Position numbers and translations under genes: made by a program. A model generated the notes under the pieces. It ran no database searches, was not told the origin of the DNA, and worked only from the letters and a program-made list of their open reading frames with translations. Positions 14,568 through 24,639 of a stretch of DNA of 35,373 nt are shown here, piece by piece. The first letter of the stretch is position 1. Each line of letters begins with the position of its first letter. The DNA lies in the NCBI GenBank assembly GCA_902635975.1, contig CACPQC010000006.1:1-35373 (forward strand), written 5' to 3'. The stretch comes from an uncultured Pelagibacteraceae bacterium (GTDB taxonomy: Bacteria > Pseudomonadota > Alphaproteobacteria > Pelagibacterales > Pelagibacteraceae).

Positions 14568-17272
14568 TGGTTAAGATTCCAACATACAATTCACGTCTAA
14601 CACCCCAACCTACTTTTACAAAACCAGTTGCACCAAAAGGTATGGCTGAAAATATTGCTAATGTAGCAGATTATGCAAATGCTATTGCAGACGAACAAGC
14701 AGAAATAAAAGCATACGAAAAAGGTTTTAAGACACAACAAGCAAACGTAGATAATTTTGTTGCAAATTTTACTGATGCAAGCATTTCTGGTACTGCTTTC
14801 AGCAAAGGTGCACGTGCGGCTTTTGTAAGTAATTTTAAAACAAATGCAGAAAATGAATTAAACGATTATGCATTAAAGCATCAATACGAACCAGAAAAAT
14901 ACAAAAAGAAATTTGAAGTTTATAAAGAAAAAAGTTTAGCAAACGTGCCGTCAGTGCTGTTGCCAGACATGACAAATTATTTAGATAGCATTGGTGGTAG
15001 ATTGAATAGAAACGTAATTGCAAACACTGCTGTTTATAATCAAAAAAAAGATTTAGTTGATATAACAAATCGTTTTGAAGTAATTCTACCTCAACTTTCA
15101 AATTCTATAACAACTAACGGATTTGATACAAACACTTCAATTGATCTTTATGCTGAACTTTTATCTTCAATTGGTTCAATGGAAGACAATAAGGCTGATC
15201 CAATTAAAATAAACAATTTTAGATTAAAGGTAAAAGATGAAGTTATAACAAGTTCAATTGTGAATGCTTTTAACAAAGCAGAGGACAAAAAACAATTTAT
15301 TGCAGATGTTCAAAAAGGCAACATTACAGAACTTTTAACAGACATAAATGACACTTATAAAACAGTTGGTTTTGAATTTAATACAAGTTTATCATCAGTT
15401 GATGCAAACAAAATTACAAGCAAATTAAACACAATTTTAAAATATGACATTGCTAATACAAAAATTGAGAGAAACACTTATGACAAAGATTTTACAAGAT
15501 GGTACACACAAACTTTAAATGGGTTTGATGCTGGTGAAGCACCTACAATAGAGGCTGCTGAAAATCTTTATTTTTCTGAAACTAAAATTGAAGAATACAA
15601 AAACAAACTTGAAATAATAGAAGTTGTTGGACCAGATATTAATACAAGTAGATACGGCACATTAAGTGAAAGTCAAAATTTATTAAAATCAGCACAAAAA
15701 CAATTAATTGTTGTCTCTAATGAACCACCATCAACAGAAAGAAATAAAGATTTAGAAATAATACAAGCAAAAGTAGATGGACTTGCTGAACAAGTAAAGT
15801 TTAAACAAGATGCAATAAATGAAGGCAATCCGTTTAAAATTTTGTCACGTATGGGTATTAATTATTCTTTTGAAGACGAAAATGAAATAGCACGAGCACA
15901 TGAACTTGTAAAAGCAAACGTTGGTATAAGTGCAGACAGATTACTTGTTATGCCGCAAGCAAATTTAGAAACGTACAAAGATGAATTTGAACAAGCAGAT
16001 AGTCAAGCAAATGCACTAGCAATTGTTGGCAAGTATAAAGGACAGTTTGGAAGATACACAGAAGCATTTCTAAATGATGTAAATTTTACAGATGGTTATA
16101 GGGTGGTATTTGATTTTATTGAAAAAGAACCAGCAACTGCTGGTACGTTGTGGCAATCAATTACAGACAAAGAACAAAATGAAAATGCATTAAAAAATAG
16201 CAGAGCAGATTTTACGGCAGACAAAGATGCTTTCGAAACAAAATTTAGAGAAAGTTTTGGTGAGTCATTTAGAGGTAATGAAGATTTGTACAATGAAATA
16301 TATGCTGGTGCTTATGCATTTTATTTGAAAAATTTAGCAACCATTGGTGATAACGATAAGTCAATTAACAACACTATAAACAAATTCAACAATACTGGTG
16401 GAATATATCAGTTTGTAGAAATTAACGAACAACCAGTGTTTATACCACCAAATGTAGATGGAAATGCTATCAAAAAAAATGTTACAGATATGTTGGATAA
16501 TCCACACAGATACAACATTACAAGTGGCGCAAATTTTACAATACAAGACATTGTAGAAAACAAAGATGAATACACAGTTGTTGTTGAAGGTGGTACAGCC
16601 AAATTAATACAAAATTCAAATATACTTTTTGCGGCAGAAATATATCAAAAACTTCCAAGTGGAAGTAACGAATTTGTTTATTCAGATGTAATGGTACATA
16701 GTGACGATGCTTACGATACAGATACTTCAATAATAGATTTTGATGAAACATGGAGTTTTGACAAACCAAAAAATTTAAACAACAAAATTAATAAACAAGT
16801 AGCCAAAACAAAGTTTATTGAAACAATTGATAATGAATTGAGTCCTACAACAGTTGAAATAGATACGAGCACTTTTGAAAGAGTGACACAACTGAAAGAA
16901 ATAGTTTACAAAAACGTTGCTGACGATGAAGGTATTCCTTATGCAGACGTATTCAGTGGCGATTTAGCAGTCACAACAAGAGATATGCAAAACTTGAATG
17001 CAATAAGTTTGTATATTAAAGACGGCGATATTCAGCCTTACATTTTAGATTATCTTTCAACTTTTGATTATTTGGGCAAACTAAAAAACAAAGATGTTCA
17101 AAAAGAAGTTACGAAACAATGGAAGACAAAAGAATTGAGAGTAAGAACTACATCTAATACTGAAAGTGCACTAATGACACCACTACAAAGTTTAACAGAT
17201 ATTGTTCGTTCAATTGAAATAGCAAACGATGTCGAAGAAGAAAATTTTGTAGGAGTTGAATTGATACCATAA
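14567..17272 (+). CDS. Large internal virion protein (gp15-position)
   Basis: 901 residues, highly helical and charged, with no signal peptide and no obvious transglycosylase motif. The N-terminus (VKIPTYNSRLTPQPTF) and early segment ADYANAIADEQAEIKAYEKGFK are typical of podovirus gp15-like ejection proteins, which line the inner core and form part of the trans-periplasmic channel. Strong ribosome binding site (GAGGAG). Its position between gp14-like and the next large proteins supports the call; sequence alone would say only large helical virion protein. Confidence 0.75.
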   Translation: MVKIPTYNSRLTPQPTFTKPVAPKGMAENIANVADYANAIADEQAEIKAYEKGFKTQQANVDNFVANFTDASISGTAFSKGARAAFVSNFKTNAENELNDYALKHQYEPEKYKKKFEVYKEKSLANVPSVLLPDMTNYLDSIGGRLNRNVIANTAVYNQKKDLVDITNRFEVILPQLSNSITTNGFDTNTSIDLYAELLSSIGSMEDNKADPIKINNFRLKVKDEVITSSIVNAFNKAEDKKQFIADVQKGNITELLTDINDTYKTVGFEFNTSLSSVDANKITSKLNTILKYDIANTKIERNTYDKDFTRWYTQTLNGFDAGEAPTIEAAENLYFSETKIEEYKNKLEIIEVVGPDINTSRYGTLSESQNLLKSAQKQLIVVSNEPPSTERNKDLEIIQAKVDGLAEQVKFKQDAINEGNPFKILSRMGINYSFEDENEIARAHELVKANVGISADRLLVMPQANLETYKDEFEQADSQANALAIVGKYKGQFGRYTEAFLNDVNFTDGYRVVFDFIEKEPATAGTLWQSITDKEQNENALKNSRADFTADKDAFETKFRESFGESFRGNEDLYNEIYAGAYAFYLKNLATIGDNDKSINNTINKFNNTGGIYQFVEINEQPVFIPPNVDGNAIKKNVTDMLDNPHRYNITSGANFTIQDIVENKDEYTVVVEGGTAKLIQNSNILFAAEIYQKLPSGSNEFVYSDVMVHSDDAYDTDTSIIDFDETWSFDKPKNLNNKINKQVAKTKFIETIDNELSPTTVEIDTSTFERVTQLKEIVYKNVADDEGIPYADVFSGDLAVTTRDMQNLNAISLYIKDGDIQPYILDYLSTFDYLGKLKNKDVQKEVTKQWKTKELRVRTTSNTESALMTPLQSLTDIVRSIEIANDVEEENFVGVELIP

Positions 17273-18996
17273 TGCCAGCATTATCGCCACCATCTAAATT
17301 TGGAAAAATCCAAACACCAAGTGATATACAAATACCTAAAAGTTCTGTGCTTGATAATTTAGGTGTTGGTGCACGGCAAGGTTTTGAAGAAACAACACTT
17401 GCATACGGAAAAGATTTTAACTTATTACAGAGAGCACGTAATGGTGAAGATGATATTATACCGTTTGAAGAATGGAACGAAAGCAATCCATATTTTAGAG
17501 AAGATATAACTTGGAGTGAGGATTTAAGTTGGAACGTTGCACGTAACATACAAAATGAATTTGCATTACAAGAAGAAGCACAAGCATTGACAGAACGTGC
17601 AACTGGTTTAGGCAAAGTTGCGAGATTTGGTGGTATGTTTGCTGGTGCGGCACTCGATCCAATAAACTTTATACCTTTTACTTTTGGTGCTGGCAAAGCA
17701 GTAAGTTGGCTGACGAGAGCATCACGTATTGGTGCTGCGAATGCAGTTATCGAAGGAACAACAATAACACCGTTAGCACTTGCGGCTAAAGATGCACGTG
17801 GCATAGAATTTGGTGCAAGTGATGTTGCTTTAAATTTAGGTTTTGCATTTGGTGCTGGTTTTGGATTATCTGCAATTGCAGACGGTGCACGTGGTGCATT
17901 TAGAGTTGCACGTTCTGCACAAATTAAAACTGACAAAGATGTATTAGATGAAGTTGCAAAAATTGATAGCCCGTTGGATAAAGGCACTATTTCAACAGAT
18001 GTAGATTTAGTAAGTGCAAAAGCAATATTAGGCGCAAACAGAAGGACTGGTACAGTTGAAGCAACAGATACAAACTTACTTAAAAACACTAATCTATCTA
18101 ATATTACTGAAACACCTATTGTTGTTAGAAATGACGGAATAGTTTCACAAAATATTAAAGATAGAGGTGCAAAAGTTTATAAAGAGGACAATTTTTTAGT
18201 TGTAGAAGGAAGTAGATTTGATGTTGTAAAAATATTACCTACCCTTCAATCACGTATTGATAAAGAAATTTTTCCACAAGTTCTTTTTAAATTTACAGAT
18301 ACATTAGATGATGAAGTGATTGCAGTTGAAAGACTTGCACAAAGGACAAAACTATTAGAAAAACAAACTGGCAGAACTGCTAAACTTGATGAAACGCAAG
18401 TTGAAAGAACACGTGTAAAAATTGAAGAAGAAAGTTTTGATATTGAATTAGACAATGCTGGCAAAGTAAAAAGTGTTTTTAATGTAAAAAATGGAAAACG
18501 TACAACAAAACTGCCAAAAAAAGAAGCAACACAAAAAATAAAAGCACTTACTGAAACTGTTGAATTAAAAAAAAGACAATTAAACAGAGAACTACAAGAT
18601 AGTGCTGTCAAAGAAATAGATAAAAATTTAATATCAAATCGTGCTGGCAGAATATCAAGTGATGAACTTTTAAAAACAAAAGAAGCATACAGAAACAAAA
18701 ATATAATAGAAGCCGCAGATGAAAGCAGAGGTACACTTTATAATCAAACTGCAAAAGAGATAGACTCAATGATTACTGCTGTCATGTCACAGCCAGTAGT
18801 TAAAACAAGACAACTAAAAGATTTAGGTATCACATATAAAAAAGATACTGGTGAACTAATAATTACAGATCCATCACGTGCAAGCAAAGATGCATTAGGC
18901 AGAATACTTGTTGATTTAAGAAACAAACAGAGAGATTTAAAAAAACAAAGGGCGGCAGAAGAAGAACTTCACACTTGTTTGCCATTAGGAAGTTAA
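17272..18996 (+). CDS. Internal virion protein, N-terminal half of a gp16-like ejection protein
   Basis: 574 residues. It starts MPALSPPSKFGKIQTPSDI and has a conserved segment GLGKVARFGGMFAGAALDPINFIPF (about 116-140), then hydrophobic Gly/Ala stretches (LNLGFAFGAGFGLSAIADGA) of the membrane-active type, and finally a Lys-rich coiled-coil-like region (380-570). These patterns occur in very large phage ejection proteins. It stops at 18996 with the ending ELHTCLPLGS; a new ORF in another frame starts 2 nt later. The combined size with that ORF (about 1450 residues) matches single-chain gp16-like proteins, so this may be a naturally split gene. Confidence 0.75.
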   Translation: MPALSPPSKFGKIQTPSDIQIPKSSVLDNLGVGARQGFEETTLAYGKDFNLLQRARNGEDDIIPFEEWNESNPYFREDITWSEDLSWNVARNIQNEFALQEEAQALTERATGLGKVARFGGMFAGAALDPINFIPFTFGAGKAVSWLTRASRIGAANAVIEGTTITPLALAAKDARGIEFGASDVALNLGFAFGAGFGLSAIADGARGAFRVARSAQIKTDKDVLDEVAKIDSPLDKGTISTDVDLVSAKAILGANRRTGTVEATDTNLLKNTNLSNITETPIVVRNDGIVSQNIKDRGAKVYKEDNFLVVEGSRFDVVKILPTLQSRIDKEIFPQVLFKFTDTLDDEVIAVERLAQRTKLLEKQTGRTAKLDETQVERTRVKIEEESFDIELDNAGKVKSVFNVKNGKRTTKLPKKEATQKIKALTETVELKKRQLNRELQDSAVKEIDKNLISNRAGRISSDELLKTKEAYRNKNIIEAADESRGTLYNQTAKEIDSMITAVMSQPVVKTRQLKDLGITYKKDTGELIITDPSRASKDALGRILVDLRNKQRDLKKQRAAEEELHTCLPLGS

Positions 18997-18997
18997 T

Positions 18998-21625
18998 ATG
19001 AGTAAAAAATGTTTTGATGATTACACAAAGGCAACTGGACAGATTGTTGATGATGTAAAAAAAGAAGAACTACTGCAAAAGGTACGTTCGACAAAAGAAA
19101 AGTTAAGAACAGAAGGTAAAGATTTTGAAACAAACATTGGTGATAAGAATGCTTTACAAGATAAGTTAGACAAAGATTACAGACTAAAAGCAAAAAATGA
19201 AGTTGACACTGCTATAAGAAGATTAAGCACAGAAACACAACTAAAAACACGTTTTGAAGAATTAGATGCAATGGCTGAAAAGTTGTCTACTGATAACAAA
19301 AAACTTTCAAAACAAAGAGCATACCAACGTGCATTTATTGGAATGATTTATAACACAAATGACACAACGGACATACCGTTAGAAAGCATTGAAAAAAGTT
19401 TGTTCAAAAATTCATTAGGTGAGTTTTTGGCAAAGACAACAAAACAGATTGGTGAAGATCCAATAAACTTTATACAAAATCAAAAGAACTTTGACGATAT
19501 GTTAACAGAGTTTTTTGTGTTTTTTAGAAATCCAAACAACGTAAATTCTGTAACAAAAAACGTAAATGCATACAAAATGGCAAAAGAATTTTTTGATGCA
19601 AAATACAAATTGTTTGAAAGAAGAAAACAAAGTGGTGACAACAACATATTATTAGATCAAAACATAAAGATAAGATGGTCACAAAATAAGATTAAAAAAC
19701 TTAACAAAGATGAATTTGTAAATGAAATTGCAGAAAGTTTAGACAGTAACGTACATGGCGATGTTGCAAACAGAACAGAAATAGCAAATAGAATTTACGA
19801 CAACTACACACAAAAGAGCACACCAGACTGGCGAGAACAAGGCGACACTAAATTAAAAGGTATATTTGATAGTGAAGAAGCAACACCATTGAATGCTATG
19901 CCACAAGACAGAGTGCCAAGTTTAACATTTAAAGATGGCGCAACTTTTAATGCAGTATCACGTAAGTTTAGTGATGTAGATAGCAGAGTTTTACTAATGA
20001 ACTATTTTAACGAAACATCACGTGAACTTTCACTTATTCAATACTTTGGTGCAGATTACAGAAACGGAGTAAGACGTTTTATAGATGAATTAGAAAAAAA
20101 TCCAAAATATGAAAATGCATTTAGAACAAAAGGCAAATTAGGCGAAGTAGATGCAGTAAAAAGATTTTTAGATAGAAAAGTAAATCCTATTGTTGCCGAA
20201 ACGTCAAAACTTGCAAGTGGATTTACAACGTTAAGAAATTTTGAAGCCGCAGCAAAACTTGGTAGTGCTACGATAACTGCATTTTTAGATACACCAGTTA
20301 TGATCATTGCTGGCAGAAAATTATTTGGTTTGCCTACAACAGATTTACTTTCATCTGTTTTTAAATTTGGAAAAAACGGAGCACCATCTGATATGTCAGA
20401 TTATGCACGTTATATGTTGGAAGGTGTTGAAAGTTATTTAGGTGCATTACAAGAACGTTTTAACGTGTCAGACAGTTTGACAAATTTTGGAAGAGCAGAA
20501 GGAGTCAGTGTTAGAACTGCACACGCAGTTTTTAAATTAAGTGGTTTGAATTGGTGGACTGAAGGACGTAAGGCAATGGCGGCTGGAATATACGGACAAG
20601 AATTAGGTAGATTGATAAAAGCAAAAGTACCGTTTGATAATTTAAATCCAAAATTTAGAACACAATTAGAAAAGTTTGGGATACGTGGCAAACGTAAAGG
20701 TGGCGAAGCAGAATGGACAAAATTGTTAAGAGAGCAACCGTTAGATGAAAAAGGAAGATTAGATCCTTACGCAATAAGAGAAGACACGTTTGAATTTTCA
20801 TACGGCAAAAGTTCTGTAAGACAAAAAGTAAGTTCTGCAATGAACGATGCAGTTGACACACTTGTAATGACTCCTTCTCAATTTGACATAGACAGTGCCG
20901 CACTGTTTAACGATCCGTTGGGTGTTGGCGGACAAGTAATAAAATCAATGACACAGTTTAAAGCACACCCAATCTCACTTTTTAGAAAAGTTTATATGCG
21001 TATGTACAAAGAAGAAGGTTTAAAAAGCACTGTTTCTACTGCGGCGGCATTAACTGCTACTTTAACTTTTATGGGTGGTTTAGTTTTACAATTAAAACAA
21101 TTTTTGGCTGGCAAAACACCTTACAAAAACAACAACGAATTTTATGTACAAGCAATACAACAAGGCGGCGGTTTAGGTATTGTAACAGACTTGTTCATGT
21201 TGGCTGGCGGACAAAACATTTTAAGAGCAGTTTTTGGTGGCGAGCCAAAATATCAATCAGCAGACAGAAAAGCCTCAAACATATTAGGACCGTTGTTTGG
21301 TGACTTCATAAAAGTAAGTTCAATCATTGAAGACGTGCCAGTACAAGGTTTTAAGTTTTTGTATGATGAAGATTATAATTTCCAAAAGTTAATGCGTAAT
21401 TCATCAAAAACACTTTTAGATTTAGTTCCAGCACAGTCATTATGGTATACAAAAATGTTATATAGAAAATATCTGCACGAATACTTTGCACAATTAGTAG
21501 ATCCAAAAGGTTATCGTAAAAGAGAAAAAAGTTTGCGTAAAAACGCACTTAAAACTAAAGGACAAAACAAATATAACAACTTTATATACGAAAGCCTTCC
21601 TAACTTTTTGCCCAAACAAAAATAA
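18998..21625 (+). CDS. Internal virion protein, C-terminal half of a gp16-like ejection protein
   Basis: 875 residues. Start is supported by AGGAAG 5 nt before the ATG, so it is translated independently of the upstream ORF. The first 300 residues are helical and charged. About 400-600 contains TTLRNFEAAAKLGSATITAFLD, then VFKLSGLNWWTEGRKAMAA, typical of giant phage ejection proteins. The C-terminal part has PSQFDIDSAALF, a hydrophobic segment (ALTATLTFMGGLVLQLKQFLAG, about 685-710), and a Lys-rich tail. The role is probably DNA ejection across the envelope. No lysozyme or SLT motif was found. Confidence 0.75.
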   Translation: MSKKCFDDYTKATGQIVDDVKKEELLQKVRSTKEKLRTEGKDFETNIGDKNALQDKLDKDYRLKAKNEVDTAIRRLSTETQLKTRFEELDAMAEKLSTDNKKLSKQRAYQRAFIGMIYNTNDTTDIPLESIEKSLFKNSLGEFLAKTTKQIGEDPINFIQNQKNFDDMLTEFFVFFRNPNNVNSVTKNVNAYKMAKEFFDAKYKLFERRKQSGDNNILLDQNIKIRWSQNKIKKLNKDEFVNEIAESLDSNVHGDVANRTEIANRIYDNYTQKSTPDWREQGDTKLKGIFDSEEATPLNAMPQDRVPSLTFKDGATFNAVSRKFSDVDSRVLLMNYFNETSRELSLIQYFGADYRNGVRRFIDELEKNPKYENAFRTKGKLGEVDAVKRFLDRKVNPIVAETSKLASGFTTLRNFEAAAKLGSATITAFLDTPVMIIAGRKLFGLPTTDLLSSVFKFGKNGAPSDMSDYARYMLEGVESYLGALQERFNVSDSLTNFGRAEGVSVRTAHAVFKLSGLNWWTEGRKAMAAGIYGQELGRLIKAKVPFDNLNPKFRTQLEKFGIRGKRKGGEAEWTKLLREQPLDEKGRLDPYAIREDTFEFSYGKSSVRQKVSSAMNDAVDTLVMTPSQFDIDSAALFNDPLGVGGQVIKSMTQFKAHPISLFRKVYMRMYKEEGLKSTVSTAAALTATLTFMGGLVLQLKQFLAGKTPYKNNNEFYVQAIQQGGGLGIVTDLFMLAGGQNILRAVFGGEPKYQSADRKASNILGPLFGDFIKVSSIIEDVPVQGFKFLYDEDYNFQKLMRNSSKTLLDLVPAQSLWYTKMLYRKYLHEYFAQLVDPKGYRKREKSLRKNALKTKGQNKYNNFIYESLPNFLPKQK

Positions 21626-21647
21626 ATATCATTAAAGGAATTCAAAA

Positions 21648-23423
21648 ATGACAGTTGCTTCATTCACTGATAGTGCAAATAGATTAACATACACCGCAGA
21701 CTCCTCTACTGCTGGCTTCACTTTTAACTTCGATATTGCTGATGAGGATTCAATTGAAGTATATGTAAACAACGTACTTAAATCAAAAACAACGGATTAC
21801 ACTGTAAGTTTTAACAGTGGCACGAGTGGTACTGGCAGTATAAATTTTAATTCTGCCCCATCTGCAAGTGCAACTATAATTTTAAAAAGAGATACGAGCA
21901 TAACAAGAGAAACGGACTTTCAGCAAAGTGGTAGTTTTTTAGCATCAACTGTAAATGCTGAATTTGATAGAATTACACAAGGCTTACAAGAAGCAGACGA
22001 CAAAATACAGAACAGAGTTTTGAGAGTAGATCATTTCGACTCTGCTCCAACAGATTTTACAATACCTTCATCACGTGCAAATACATTTTTAAAATTTGAC
22101 AGTGGCGGCGACGTAACTGTCACAGACAGTTTTGAAGGTTCAACGATTTCAACAAGTGGTGATGTTTCAGTGGGCGGAAATCTGTCAGTTACTGGCTCAT
22201 TGTCATTGGCTTCATTATCTGTCAGTGGCAATGTCAGTGGTACACTTACGACTGCGGCACAACCAAACATAACATCGTTGGGCACTTTAACTGCTCTAAC
22301 AGTGGACAACATAAATTTAGATGGCAACACTATTGTTTCATCAACTGGCACACTTGCTATTGATGACAACACAACCGTCAACGGAAGTTTATCAGCAACA
22401 ACACTTGCTGGTACTTTATCAACGGCGGCACAAACCAACATCACAAGTTTAGGCACACTTACGGCATTGACTGTCGACAACATTCAACTTAATGGCAACA
22501 CTATTGTTTCAGACACTGGCACATTAGCAATTGATGACAACACTACTGTAAACGGTTCACTTACGGCAACAACATTAGGCGGAACTTTATCAACTGCGGC
22601 TCAAACAAACATTACAAGTTTAGGCACACTTACATCTTTACAAATAGACGGAATATCTATCAATGGTAACGATATTTCGGCTACACGGTCAAATGATAAT
22701 CTGACATTGACACCGAGTGGCACTGGTGAAGTCGTTGTTTACGGCAACATCAGTGCTACAAATATTGCTGGCACTTTGACGACTGCCGCACAACCTAACA
22801 TCACAAGTTTGGGAACGTTATCAAGTTTGCAAACAGACAACATCAACATCAATGGCAACACTATATCTACAACGAGTGGCAACTTAACATTAAGCAATCT
22901 TACTTCCGTTTCAGTTGACGATATAAATTTTGCAGACAACGTTATTAAGGCGACTGCTTCAAATGCTGATTTAGTATTAGAAGCAAACGGCACTGGTAAC
23001 ATAAGTGTCAACGATCATCGTATAACAAATATTGCAGATGCAGTTGACAACAAAGATGCTGTTTCAAAAGGTTTTTTAAATACTACTTTAATCAATGCTG
23101 GTGTTTCACCAACTGGTGGCACTGCTTTCCAATCAACTATTGAAAGTGGTAGTTCGAAAGTTGAAGTTGAAAGTGTTGATGGTGACGTGCACATAACAAA
23201 TGCAAGTTCATTACTTTATAAGTTAGAAGCAGATGAAATAGAAAGTGCAACACTTTTAAGACTGACTGGCGATCAACCATTTTTTGCAAACAAAAACACA
23301 ATCGCAACAAATCAAACATTGAATTTTGCGAGTGGGCACAACTACGTAACATTCGGCGACATCACTATAAACAGTGGTGTCACTGTCACTGTTTCTAACA
23401 ACAGTGCTTTTAGGGTGATTTAA
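21648..23423 (+). CDS. Tail fibre protein with T7 gp17-like N-terminal domain
   Basis: 591 residues. The N-terminal 130 residues match the T7 gp17 attachment domain: an early FTF-F region (GFTFNFDIADEDSIEVYVNN), then DYTVSFNSGTSGTGSINF, IILKRDT, and the FQQSGSFLASTVNAEFDRITQGLQEADDK helix. This domain anchors the fibre to the gp11/gp12-like ring. Residues about 198-430 hold four repeats of a beta-rich unit; the end is beta-rich with no Cys. Ribosome binding site AAAGGA. It probably determines host binding together with the next gene. Confidence 0.85.
   Translation: MTVASFTDSANRLTYTADSSTAGFTFNFDIADEDSIEVYVNNVLKSKTTDYTVSFNSGTSGTGSINFNSAPSASATIILKRDTSITRETDFQQSGSFLASTVNAEFDRITQGLQEADDKIQNRVLRVDHFDSAPTDFTIPSSRANTFLKFDSGGDVTVTDSFEGSTISTSGDVSVGGNLSVTGSLSLASLSVSGNVSGTLTTAAQPNITSLGTLTALTVDNINLDGNTIVSSTGTLAIDDNTTVNGSLSATTLAGTLSTAAQTNITSLGTLTALTVDNIQLNGNTIVSDTGTLAIDDNTTVNGSLTATTLGGTLSTAAQTNITSLGTLTSLQIDGISINGNDISATRSNDNLTLTPSGTGEVVVYGNISATNIAGTLTTAAQPNITSLGTLSSLQTDNININGNTISTTSGNLTLSNLTSVSVDDINFADNVIKATASNADLVLEANGTGNISVNDHRITNIADAVDNKDAVSKGFLNTTLINAGVSPTGGTAFQSTIESGSSKVEVESVDGDVHITNASSLLYKLEADEIESATLLRLTGDQPFFANKNTIATNQTLNFASGHNYVTFGDITINSGVTVTVSNNSAFRVI
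22239..22950 (+). repeat. Four-fold repeat inside the tail fibre gene
   Basis: Units begin at 22239, 22410, 22581 and 22770 (residues 198, 255, 312 and 375), giving spacings of 57, 57 and 63 residues. Each starts GTL(T/S)TAAQ(P/T)NITSLGTL and continues with a D-N/G-I---G-I segment. Units 1 and 2 are nearly identical in protein (TLAIDDNTTVNGSL in both). The repeats should favour slippage or recombination that changes fibre length. Confidence 0.85.
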
Positions 23424-23448
23424 GTAAATACATAAGGAGCAAACATAA

Positions 23449-24639
23449 ATGAGTACATTAAAAGTAGATACACTTAACGGTTCAACTGGCAGTACAATAA
23501 CTGTACCGAGTGGACAAACTTTGGCGGTTGCTGGCACACTTACAACGACTGGCACATTCAATCCAACTGCGGACATCACAGTAAGTGGAAATATTTCTAA
23601 CGATGCAATACAGATTGCAGACAACAAAATTTCAACAACAAGAACAAACGATAATTTAATTTTAGATGCTGCTGGAAGTGGCAAGATTGACATAGGCGGA
23701 CTGAAATTTCCTTCATCAGATGGTAGTGCTGATCAAGTTTTAGCAACCGATGGAAGTGGTAATTTAAGTTTCGCAACAATATCCTCAACTTCAATATCGC
23801 AAAATAACACCAATGTTACTGTAACAGACAGTGGCAGTAACGGAACTGTTACGATAACTGCTGATGGAAATACTGAAATGACTGTCACAGATGACGGAGT
23901 AAGAGTACATGGTAATCTTACTGTTGATGGCACACAGACGATCATCAACACAACAACGTTAAGTGTTGAGGACAATGTTATCGAACTGAACAGAAATGTT
24001 TCTAACAATGCTGGCATGCCTACTTACAGTGGATTGAAAGTAAACAGAGGTGAATTATCTTCTGCAACTGAACAAGATTTGTTTTGGGCATGGGATGAAA
24101 GTTTTGCAGATGACGGCACTACAATTTTTGGCAATGCTGGTGGTGCGTGGACGGCATTTAAAAGTGCCAACGACAACATGTCTGCATCAACACTTGTTGA
24201 CATAAGAGCAAACATTATACACGGTGTTGCTACTGGCGCACAATATTCTGACGTTGCTGAAAGATATGCGGCTGACGATTACATGCAAAAAGGAACAGTT
24301 GTATCAATCGGTGGCACAGAAGAAGTAACAACTGCAACGGAAGAAATGTCAGAAAATGTTTTTGGTGTTGTATCAACACAACCAGCATTTATGATGAATG
24401 CATCGGCTGGCAACAATGACAGTCACCCATTTGTTGCGATGGTTGGCAGAGTTCCAGTTAGAGTTATTGGTTTGGCACGTAAAGGCGACAGAATTGTATT
24501 GAGTAGCACAAAAGGTGTTGCACGTGTTGTACGTCCGAATGAAAATCCAACTACTGAACAAGTTATAGGTAGAGTTCTACAAGACAAGATAGATACTGCT
24601 GAACACGCAATTGAGTGTGTGGTGCAGTGTAGAGTTTAA
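23449..24639 (+). CDS. Fibre / appendage protein with C-terminal peptidase-G2-like chaperone region
   Basis: 396 residues, ribosome binding site AAGGAG. The N-terminal half is beta-repeat fibre sequence (MSTLKVDTLNGSTGSTITVP, then repeats such as NDNLILDAAGSG and QVLATDGSGNLSF). Residues 155-175 read GNLTVDGTQTIINTTTLSVED, common in marine phage fibres. The C-terminal 130 residues (SDVAERYAADDYMQKGTVV, FGVVST, PAFMMN, VPVRV-G-ARKGDR) resemble the self-cleaving intramolecular chaperone found on trimeric phage fibres. Whether cleavage occurs here is not known. It shares short motifs with the preceding fibre gene. Confidence 0.8.
   Translation: MSTLKVDTLNGSTGSTITVPSGQTLAVAGTLTTTGTFNPTADITVSGNISNDAIQIADNKISTTRTNDNLILDAAGSGKIDIGGLKFPSSDGSADQVLATDGSGNLSFATISSTSISQNNTNVTVTDSGSNGTVTITADGNTEMTVTDDGVRVHGNLTVDGTQTIINTTTLSVEDNVIELNRNVSNNAGMPTYSGLKVNRGELSSATEQDLFWAWDESFADDGTTIFGNAGGAWTAFKSANDNMSASTLVDIRANIIHGVATGAQYSDVAERYAADDYMQKGTVVSIGGTEEVTTATEEMSENVFGVVSTQPAFMMNASAGNNDSHPFVAMVGRVPVRVIGLARKGDRIVLSSTKGVARVVRPNENPTTEQVIGRVLQDKIDTAEHAIECVVQCRV

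Noticed and set aside
17154..18089. 311-codon ORF on the minus strand
   Set aside because: Lies antisense to two clear internal virion genes; composition (Ser/Ala/Leu-rich) is that of reverse-strand reading.
22031..24215. Leftward ORFs across the fibre genes
   Set aside because: They mirror the repeats of the fibre genes on the opposite strand and have no start signals.
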